Positions 33,186 through 39,206 of a DNA stretch of 39,206 bases are shown piece by piece. Origin of the DNA: an uncultured SAR116 cluster alpha proteobacterium (GTDB lineage: Bacteria; Pseudomonadota; Alphaproteobacteria; Puniceispirillales; Marisalimonadaceae); NCBI GenBank assembly GCA_902622745.1, contig CACNQW010000008.1, positions 1-39,206 of the forward strand. The letters are read 5' to 3'. The notes under the pieces were generated by a model that was not told the origin of the DNA, ran no database searches, and saw nothing but the letters and a program-made list of their open reading frames with translations. A program made the position numbers and the translations under genes. The first letter of the stretch is position 1. Each line of letters starts with the position of its first letter.

Positions 33186-33611
33186 ATGTCTACAGAAAAA
33201 ACCTTATCAATAATCAAGCCAGATGCAACCGCTAGAAATATCACTGGGAAAATTAATTACATGATTGAAAAATCTGGTCTAAATATTATTGCACAAAAAA
33301 GAATTAAATTGTCTAAGGAAGTTGCAAGTAGATTTTACGAAGTTCATAAGGAAAGACCTTTTTTTGAAGATTTAGTCTCTTTTATGGTATCTGGACCAGT
33401 TGTAGTACAGGTATTACAAGGTGAAAATGCAGTTGCGCTTTATAGACGGGTAATGGGCGCAACAAATCCGGATGATGCAGAAAAAGGTACTATTAGGAAA
33501 GAGTGTGCATTGAGCATTGAGGCAAACTCAGTACATGGTTCAGATTCTGTTGATAATGCTAAAAAAGAAATTTCCTTCTTTTTTTCTGAAACAGAATTAT
33601 ATGAAGGTTAA
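33186..33611 (+). CDS. ndk: Nucleoside diphosphate kinase
   Basis: The protein has 141 residues from the ATG at 33186, which has an AAGGAG ribosome binding site seven bases upstream; a longer in-frame start at 33156 lies inside pepA and is not credible. It balances nucleoside triphosphates by phosphate transfer. It has ATP-binding [11 protein letters not shown] (Lys11), the [18 protein letters not shown] segment, and the phospho-accepting His118 in SVHGSDS. It converges on a very small cytochrome oxidase gene with a 4-bp overlap. Confidence 0.97.
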   Translation: MSTEKTLSIIKPDATARNITGKINYMIEKSGLNIIAQKRIKLSKEVASRFYEVHKERPFFEDLVSFMVSGPVVVQVLQGENAVALYRRVMGATNPDDAEKGTIRKECALSIEANSVHGSDSVDNAKKEISFFFSETELYEG

Positions 33612-33736
33612 ACTAGGAAAAAAGCAAGTAAGGCAATTATTATGGTGATTGCTATACATGAATATAAAGTGAATTTTAAAAATCCTTCGTAGAATTTTTG
33701 GTTGTCTTTAGTATGTTTATCTAACTTATTAGTCAT
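33608..33736 (-). CDS. aa3-type cytochrome c oxidase subunit IV (small, 42 residues)
   Basis: This is a very short frame from the ATG at 33736 to a TAA at 33608-33610. The protein starts [20 protein letters not shown] and ends in one membrane helix (about 23-42, [22 protein letters not shown] in parts). The pattern of a hydrophilic start, then F/YEGFLKF, then one helix ending AxFLV matches the bacterial aa3-type cytochrome oxidase subunit IV family, single-helix peptides of about 40-60 residues typical of Alphaproteobacteria. It lies 10 bp after purN on the same strand, so it probably shares the purM-purN transcript. The ribosome binding site is weak (AAAGAAA). Without this gene the 135-bp gap would look empty. 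Confidence 0.72.
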   Translation of the reverse strand: MTNKLDKHTKDNQKFYEGFLKFTLYSCIAITIIIALLAFFLV

Positions 33737-33746
33737 GAAAATTTCT

Positions 33747-34373
33747 TTAATATGAAAATATAACGTCTTTATTACTGACTAGCTTACCTTCATAAACCCT
33801 ATCTTTTTTAAATATAAAAGTCCAAATATATTTTCGAATTACTTCAGGATACAATATGTTCTCATATTTTTTTATTCTATCTTTCATAGTTTTTATATCA
33901 GCATCTTTAACTGGAATAGCAAGTTGTCCTAGAATTTTTCCAGAATCAAGTTTATCATTTACAACATGAACAGTTGAACCATGAATTTTTAACCCTTTTG
34001 ATAATACTCTATTATGTGTATGTAAACCCGGGAATAACGGAAGAATTGAAGGATGTATATTTAAAATTTTGTTTTCCCAATTTAAAACAAATTCTGGTGA
34101 CAGAATTTGCATAAAACCTGCTAAACAAATTAAATCAATTTCATGGTAAATTAATTCATTATGAGCTAAAGTTTCGAATTTTTTACTATTTAAACTTGAA
34201 ATTAATTTAGTTTCATAATTTAAATTTTTTGACAATTCAAAAGCCGGACAAGTTTTATTACATATTACTAGTTCTATTAAACCTGGAAAAGTTTTATCCA
34301 TAGTAGCTTTATGAATAGCTAAAAGGTTACTTCCAACACCTGAAGAAAATATAGATAATTTAATTTTTTTCAT
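33747..34373 (-). CDS. purN: Phosphoribosylglycinamide formyltransferase PurN
   Basis: The protein has 208 residues, transferring a formyl group from 10-formyl-THF to GAR in purine synthesis. Start KIKLSIFSSGVGSNLLAI binds the phosphoribosyl substrate. The catalytic Asn and His are in ILNIHPSILPLFPGLHTH, with Asp in NDKLDSGKILGQ; the HGSTVHVV segment is also typical. It overlaps purM by 14 bp, the usual purM-purN order. Confidence 0.96.
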   Translation of the reverse strand: MKKIKLSIFSSGVGSNLLAIHKATMDKTFPGLIELVICNKTCPAFELSKNLNYETKLISSLNSKKFETLAHNELIYHEIDLICLAGFMQILSPEFVLNWENKILNIHPSILPLFPGLHTHNRVLSKGLKIHGSTVHVVNDKLDSGKILGQLAIPVKDADIKTMKDRIKKYENILYPEVIRKYIWTFIFKKDRVYEGKLVSNKDVIFSY

Positions 34374-35439
34374 AATTTAAAATTTGGACAGAATTATGAT
34401 TTTTTTCTTTCTTTCGCATTTCTCCAACTATCCAGGAATTAAAATTTAGATTTTTTAAATGATTTAGAAGATCAGAAGAATTCTTTTTATCTAAGAACAC
34501 TAACAATCCAATACCACAATTAAAAGTTTTAAATAATTCATACCAATCAAGATTAGCTTTTTCTTTTATCCATAAAAATAACGGATTAATATTAAATGTT
34601 GAACAATCTAATACTAAAGATAAGTCTTTTCCATAAGATCTTTTTGGATTTTCAATTAGACCACCTCCTGTTATATGAGATATTCCATGTAATTTTAAGT
34701 TTTTTGGTTTTTTTTTAATTAAGTCAGTATAAATAAAAGTTGGTTTTAATAGTGTCTCAGCAATATTTTTATCATTATTGAAATCAAATTTTTCTTTAAC
34801 TATATCAATAGAGTGATTATCAATTAATTTTCTAATTAACGAAAATCCGTTTGAATGAATTCCATTACTTTCAATAGCAATTACTAAATCTCCATCCTTT
34901 ACCAATGAAGGTATTAGAATTTCATCTCTTTCAACAGCACCTATAGAAAACCCTGCTATATCAAAATTATTTTTTACATAATGACCAGGCATTTCAGCAG
35001 TTTCTCCACCAACCAGTGCACAATTGGAAATGATACATCCTTTAATTATACTTTTTATGATTGCTTTAATCTGTTTTTCTTCTAATTTTCCAACTGCTAT
35101 ATAATCTAAAAAGAAATGAGGCAACCCTCCTTGTGCCAAGATATCATTTACACACATAGCTACTAAATCGATACCAATATTATCAAAATTTTGAGTTTCA
35201 ATTGCAAGTTTAAGTTTAGTTCCAACTCCATCAGTCGAAGATAGTAACAAAGGATCATTATATCCAAGTTTATTTATATCTAATACACTAGAAAAACTTC
35301 CAAAATTATTAATAACTGAATCATTGAAGGTACTTAAAATTTCTTTTTTAAGATCATTTAATATTATCCCAAATTTATCTATATCAACACCTGATTCTTT
35401 ATATGTGATTGATTTGATTTTATTGATTTTTTTTTGCAT
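34360..35439 (-). CDS. purM: Phosphoribosylformylglycinamidine cyclo-ligase PurM
   Basis: The protein has 359 residues, closing the imidazole ring to give AIR. It has the start ITYKESGVDIDK, the STDGVGTKLKLA loop, VNDILAQGGLPHFFLDY, the GGETAEMPGHY loop, and HGISHITGGGLIENPKR near the C-terminal domain. First gene of purM-purN (plus the small oxidase subunit). It diverges from the DUF2066 gene across a 70-bp gap, also a conserved arrangement. Confidence 0.97.
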   Translation of the reverse strand: MQKKINKIKSITYKESGVDIDKFGIILNDLKKEILSTFNDSVINNFGSFSSVLDINKLGYNDPLLLSSTDGVGTKLKLAIETQNFDNIGIDLVAMCVNDILAQGGLPHFFLDYIAVGKLEEKQIKAIIKSIIKGCIISNCALVGGETAEMPGHYVKNNFDIAGFSIGAVERDEILIPSLVKDGDLVIAIESNGIHSNGFSLIRKLIDNHSIDIVKEKFDFNNDKNIAETLLKPTFIYTDLIKKKPKNLKLHGISHITGGGLIENPKRSYGKDLSLVLDCSTFNINPLFLWIKEKANLDWYELFKTFNCGIGLLVFLDKKNSSDLLNHLKNLNFNSWIVGEMRKKEKNHNSVQILNYEKN

Positions 35440-35509
35440 AATTATGACTAATAATTTAAATAGTTAATTTAAGTATAAATATGATATAAATTATCTCTAC
35501 TTTATAGCC

Positions 35510-36637
35510 ATGGCATTTGATTTCAACTTAAAACTTTTTTTGATAAAAATAATCTTAATTTTTGTTTTTATAATTCAATTTAAAGTATTTGCATCTTCGA
35601 AATTAGATTGTAACGAAAAAGCATTTTATGTAAAAGATGTGATGTCTGATGCCAAGCATAAAGATTTAACTATAGCAAAATCAAAAGCAGAAGAAAAAGG
35701 CAGATTAATTGCTTTTAATCAACTACTAAATAGACTTACTTTAAGGAAACAAATTAAAAATTCGTATAAAATTGATTTAAATAAAATGATAAATTTTATA
35801 AAAATCAATAATGAAGCTAATAGCACAAATCGATTTGTAGGGAGTTTTGATTTTTGTTTTAATAGAGATGAGGTTGTTCAATTCTTTAAAAAAGAAAATT
35901 TAAATTTCGCAGAAGTGTTTAGTTTACCTATTTCTATTTTTCCAATATATGAAGGCCCGAGTGGATATATTTATTTGGATGAAAAAGATTTATGGTACAA
36001 ATTATGGAAAGACTTTTTAAATTCGAATGATAGTTTACTAAAATTCAAGCTTTCTGCTGGAAATTTATCATTAAAAAGAAGTATAAAAGGCGAAGAAGTA
36101 TTAAAATCTAATAAAAATGTTCTAAAAAAAATAATTAGAAATGATTTAACGAAAAGAATATTAGTAGTGATTTTACAACCTAAGTTAGCTCGCAATGGAA
36201 AATATCAATTAAAAATTTCAGGAAAACTTTACAATGAAATTGGCGAATTTGATCAAACTATTTTTTCTAAAGTAAGGAATTATGAAAATTTTAAGTCAGT
36301 TACAAATCTAAATAAAAATATACTTTTAAAAGATATTAATGAATTGATTTATGTATTTGAAGAGAGTTGGAAAAAAAATAATTTTTTTAAAGAAGGATTA
36401 ATCACTTTCGTTGATATTTATATTCCAATTCAAAAGAGTAAAGACTGGTCAAATTCTTTAAATCTGCTTAGTAATCTTCCTTATATGAAAAAGATAGACG
36501 TTATTGGGTTAAAAGGAGATGTTGGCAAAGTAAGTCTTGCATTCCAAGGCACAAATAATACTTTCTTTAATATTTTGAATGAAAAAGGCTATAAGTTGAA
36601 ACAAGTTAATGATGAATTTATTTTGATAAAAAAATGA
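35510..36637 (+). CDS. DUF2066-like secreted protein
   Basis: The protein has 375 residues. An N-terminal signal peptide is clear (LKLFLIKIILIFVFIIQFKVFAS), so the protein is probably periplasmic. After it comes an early conserved stretch (VKDVMSDAKHKDLTIAKSKA followed by EKGRLIAFNQLLNRLT) resembling the start of DUF2066 proteins. The C-terminal part (VDIYIPIQKSKDWSNSLNLL and following) recalls the small repeated domain that detects or compares values in that family. DUF2066 genes are typically found beside purM and an AI-2E/PerM gene, as here. Function unknown. The 3' end overlaps the next gene in an ATGA junction. Confidence 0.7.
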   Translation: MAFDFNLKLFLIKIILIFVFIIQFKVFASSKLDCNEKAFYVKDVMSDAKHKDLTIAKSKAEEKGRLIAFNQLLNRLTLRKQIKNSYKIDLNKMINFIKINNEANSTNRFVGSFDFCFNRDEVVQFFKKENLNFAEVFSLPISIFPIYEGPSGYIYLDEKDLWYKLWKDFLNSNDSLLKFKLSAGNLSLKRSIKGEEVLKSNKNVLKKIIRNDLTKRILVVILQPKLARNGKYQLKISGKLYNEIGEFDQTIFSKVRNYENFKSVTNLNKNILLKDINELIYVFEESWKKNNFFKEGLITFVDIYIPIQKSKDWSNSLNLLSNLPYMKKIDVIGLKGDVGKVSLAFQGTNNTFFNILNEKGYKLKQVNDEFILIKK

Positions 36638-37686
36638 GAGCATTTGAAGAGAATAAAAAAAATATCTTTTTGATCATGTGTTTGACTATATTAACTTTAA
36701 CTATTTTTGTGTTTTACAAAATAACTTATCCATTTGTTTTAGCTTTTATATTAGCTTATCTCTTAGGTCCAATAAATCATAAACTAAGCTCATTTTTGCC
36801 TAGTATAATTTCGAGTTTTGTTTCATTATTTATTTTTGTTATAATTGTTTTTTTAATTTTATCTCTAGCTATTCCTATTATTTCAGCACAATTTGAAAAG
36901 ATTACAATTAGTGCACCTAAATATATTAATTATTTAAATGAAACAATATCACCTTATTTAAAATCTATTTTCGGCCAGAAACAAATTAATGAAGAAGATA
37001 TATTTAAACTTTTAAAATTATTTTTTATTAAAGTTGGTGATGCTGGGTATAATTTTTTTAAGGGAGGTCTTTTAATATTAAACAGTCTTTTTGATATTTT
37101 ATTAATATTAATAATAACATTTTACATGTTATTAGAAATGAAAAATATAAGATCTTTTTTTAATAACATAACAAAAAATTCAAGCTTTAGTTTTTTTTCA
37201 ATTATTTTAGAAGAGATAAATTTAACTTTATCTAAATATATCAGAGGACAAATTTCTGTTTGTTTATGTTTATCAATTTTTTATTCACTGATTTTAAATT
37301 TCATATCACTTGAGTTTGGTTTCATTTTGGGATTGTTCGTTGGTTTGATATCTTTTATACCTTATATAGGGGCTTTTTTAGGAAGTTTTTTGGCATTAAT
37401 TTTAGGCTTGGTTCAATTTGGATATGGCATTGAATTATTGATTATATTAATAACTTTTATTATTGGACAATTATTAGAAAGTTATTTTTTAACACCTAAA
37501 CTTGTTGGTGAAGCAGTTAATTTAAATCCAATATGGATTATTTTTGCACTTTTAATTGGAGGTGGTTTTTTTGGATTTATAGGTATTTTAATGGCTATTC
37601 CAGTTGCAGCAATAATAGGTGTAATTGCACGTTTTTATTTTAATTATATTTTCGATGATTCAAAAAATGGAAAAAAAATTAATTAA
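36634..37686 (+). CDS. AI-2E/PerM family membrane transporter
   Basis: The protein has 350 residues with about eight membrane segments. The family pattern is clear in the second half: LFVGLISFIPYIGAFLGSFLA, then QLLESYFLTPKLVGEAVNLNP, followed by FGFIGILMAIPVAAIIGV. Members are called AI-2 exporters or PerM permeases; actual substrates vary (some work as Na+(Li+)/H+ antiporters), so no substrate is claimed. It begins in an ATGA overlap with the DUF2066 gene and ends overlapping hdaA. Confidence 0.87.
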   Translation: MRAFEENKKNIFLIMCLTILTLTIFVFYKITYPFVLAFILAYLLGPINHKLSSFLPSIISSFVSLFIFVIIVFLILSLAIPIISAQFEKITISAPKYINYLNETISPYLKSIFGQKQINEEDIFKLLKLFFIKVGDAGYNFFKGGLLILNSLFDILLILIITFYMLLEMKNIRSFFNNITKNSSFSFFSIILEEINLTLSKYIRGQISVCLCLSIFYSLILNFISLEFGFILGLFVGLISFIPYIGAFLGSFLALILGLVQFGYGIELLIILITFIIGQLLESYFLTPKLVGEAVNLNPIWIIFALLIGGGFFGFIGILMAIPVAAIIGVIARFYFNYIFDDSKNGKKIN

Positions 37687-38371
37687 ACAATTAGCATTAC
37701 CTTTATCTTTTAGAAACGTTAAAAATCATTCTAATTTTATTATAAATAAGGTCAATGAAGTTGCATTATCTCTAATTGATGAATTTAAAGATATTAAAAA
37801 ATTTAAAAAAAAATTTGATTTCCCTGTATTAATTCTTTATGGACCTTCTGGTTCGGGAAAGACACATTTAGCTCATATCTATAAAGAAATAACAGATGCT
37901 AAATTTATTAAAAAATTTAGTAATGAAAATTTAAATCAAGCTAAGTTAGGTAAATCATTTATTTTTGATAATTTTGATAAAGCAGAATGTTTAAATGAAA
38001 ATCTTTTTATTCATTTTTTTAATGAAATTCTTTTTAATTTAGGATCTTTATTAATTATAACTTCAAAACCTCCTAATGAAATAAATTTTGGCTTGACTGA
38101 TTTAGAATCAAGGATTAGATCATGTATAAGTACTAAAATAGAGCTACCAGATGATGAATTCTTATTTTCTATTCTTGTAAAGGAATTAAGTGATAAAAAG
38201 ATATTTCTAAATGATAAGCTATGTTTATATATTATTAAAAGAATCAAAAGAAATTATAAATCTATTTCTCATTTTACTCAAGCTCTAGACATAATATCTC
38301 TTGAAGAGAAAAGAAAAATTACATTAAAACAAATTAAAGAAGTGTTAAACAGCTTAGAAGTTAAAACTTAA
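37667..38371 (+). CDS. hdaA: DnaA-related regulator HdaA (Hda homologue)
   Basis: The protein has 234 residues from the ATG at 37667; upstream in-frame starts at 37625-37655 give a membrane-like leader out of character. The N-terminus carries QLALPL (residues 8-13), a sliding-clamp-binding hexapeptide as in Hda. An AAA+ domain follows: Walker A GPSGSGKTHLAH, a degenerate Walker B (FIFDNFDKAE), sensor 1 (LLIITSKPPNE) and LESRIRSC (box VII). No DnaA DNA-binding domain is present. Hda proteins promote ATP hydrolysis by DnaA at the clamp and so limit re-initiation. It overlaps the PerM-like gene by 20 bp and the convergent rnd by 4 bp. Confidence 0.85.
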   Translation: MEKKLIKQLALPLSFRNVKNHSNFIINKVNEVALSLIDEFKDIKKFKKKFDFPVLILYGPSGSGKTHLAHIYKEITDAKFIKKFSNENLNQAKLGKSFIFDNFDKAECLNENLFIHFFNEILFNLGSLLIITSKPPNEINFGLTDLESRIRSCISTKIELPDDEFLFSILVKELSDKKIFLNDKLCLYIIKRIKRNYKSISHFTQALDIISLEEKRKITLKQIKEVLNSLEVKT

Positions 38372-39206
38372 ATTTTTTCTAAAAAGAATCTTTTTTCTTT
38401 AGTAATAATTTTAAGTTCGTTGTTTAAAAATTTTTTAATTTTATTTCCAAAAACTTCATTTCTCCAAGTTTTAAATAATCTAGAGTTTTTATTATTATTA
38501 AATTTTAACTTTTCTAAATCTGATGTTGTGGCAATTAAATTTTGACTTATATTTAACTCATTTGAAATTAATTTAAGAATAAATTTTAAAATAGTTAATA
38601 GTTCAATATTATTATTTAAAATTTTAGTCTCCTTTTCAAATAATGTGTCAGAATCGTTTGATAAGATTTTATTAAGTATTACTAAATCTTTATTTTCTAA
38701 TTTATACTTTATGCTAAGTGAATTTAATTTTTTTGGAGATTTTGCTAGTGTGATAAGATCTTTATCACTAAATACTAATTTTCTACTAATATTAAAATTT
38801 ATACATTTTTTCTCTCTCCATTCAAAAATTTTTTTTAACTTAAATAAGTCGAAATGTTTAACTTTTGATGGATAAATATTTTTCCAATAATTTTCTGGAG
38901 AATTAAGATAAAGTTTTCTGTTTAGATAAGTTTTTGATTCTTCTATGGCCCAATCAAATCTATTTTTAATCTTTAATTTTTGTTTTATTTTAAAGTATAT
39001 TTTTCTTAAGTAATAGACATCATTCAATGCATAATTAAGTTGATTTTGACTAATCGGTCTTAAAGTCCAGTCAAAATATTGAAAAGTTTTATCTAATTTT
39101 ATTTTTAATATTTTAAAAACTAATTTTTCATAACTTATTTGGTATTCTTGACTAATGAAAGAATATGCAATTTGAGTATCAAATATATTATTGGGTAGAA
39201 TTCCAA
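38368..39206 (-). CDS. rnd: Ribonuclease D, C-terminal three quarters (5' end outside the window)
   Basis: The frame is open from the right edge to the stop at 38368, about 278 residues, against about 380 for the full enzyme. A start at 39027 is internal and not real: upstream in frame lie the DEDD exonuclease motif II (NNIFDTQIAYSF) and the conserved FDWTLRPIS, running into motif III (YALNDVYYL). Motif I (DTE) must lie beyond the edge. HRDC-type helical domains follow (WREKKCINFNISRKLVFSD and a second, weaker one). RNase D trims the 3' ends of tRNA precursors. It converges on hdaA with a 4-bp overlap. Confidence 0.88.
   Translation of the reverse strand, partial: GILPNNIFDTQIAYSFISQEYQISYEKLVFKILKIKLDKTFQYFDWTLRPISQNQLNYALNDVYYLRKIYFKIKQKLKIKNRFDWAIEESKTYLNRKLYLNSPENYWKNIYPSKVKHFDLFKLKKIFEWREKKCINFNISRKLVFSDKDLITLAKSPKKLNSLSIKYKLENKDLVILNKILSNDSDTLFEKETKILNNNIELLTILKFILKLISNELNISQNLIATTSDLEKLKFNNNKNSRLFKTWRNEVFGNKIKKFLNNELKIITKEKRFFLEKI

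Noticed and set aside
38368-39027. A complete 219-residue protein at the right end
   Set aside because: Its apparent start is a TTG inside the conserved YALNDVYYL motif of ribonuclease D; the frame continues open to the window edge with further family motifs.

Overview
The window is about 39 kb of very AT-rich DNA, packed almost wall to wall with genes. It looks like part of a streamlined, flagellated, Gram-negative alphaproteobacterium, probably free-living and plausibly marine. The assignment rests on small families typical of that class (DUF3126, DUF2794, the aa3-type cytochrome oxidase subunit IV peptide, HdaA). It also rests on conserved gene neighbourhoods: rpsF-rpsR-rplI-dnaB-alr, cvpA-purF-SDR, lptF-lptG/surA-pdxA-rsmA/gmk, purM-purN and bamB-der. 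I cannot name a genus; an AT-rich HIMB59/AEGEAN-169-like or Rhodospirillales-related lineage is only a guess. No gap longer than about 200 bp lacks a gene, and I saw no tRNA, rRNA, CRISPR array or insertion sequence.

Region 1 (1-7.3 kb) is a flagellin locus. A GT8-like glycosyltransferase (cut by the window edge) and a TPR protein fused to a GT9-like glycosyltransferase domain are divergently transcribed from two back-to-back sigma-54-type promoters. Two different flagellins follow; they converge on one strong bidirectional terminator. The second flagellin has its own sigma-54-type promoter. A 116-residue orphan gene, fliS and a FliT-like gene close the region. The simplest reading is a co-regulated module that makes, chaperones and glycosylates flagellin.

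Region 2 (7.4-13.2 kb) holds small housekeeping genes: a ProXp-ala/YbaK deacylase, a DUF3147-like membrane protein, a minimal MGMT, an unknown membrane-anchored coiled-coil protein, DUF3126 and DUF2794. It ends with a YfgM-like-bamB-der operon.

Region 3 (13.2-21.4 kb, minus strand) is one long apparent operon: rpsF-rpsR-rplI-dnaB-alr-mlaE-mlaF-cvpA-purF-SDR. Its rplI carries an unusual acidic C-terminal extension with a duplicated 35-residue unit, and a second open frame continues past its stop codon.

Region 4 (21.5-26.4 kb, plus strand) is the fatty-acid cluster fabD-fabG-acpP-fabF followed by mltG and gmk. Region 5 (26.4-31.7 kb, minus strand) is lptF-lptG-surA-pdxA-rsmA, without lptD between lptG and surA. 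Region 6 (31.7-39.2 kb) holds pepA-ndk on plus and purM-purN plus a very small cytochrome oxidase subunit IV gene on minus. It continues with DUF2066, an AI-2E/PerM family membrane protein and hdaA on plus, and the 3' part of rnd on minus. Many adjacent genes overlap by 1-20 bp, including convergent pairs, which fits genome streamlining.
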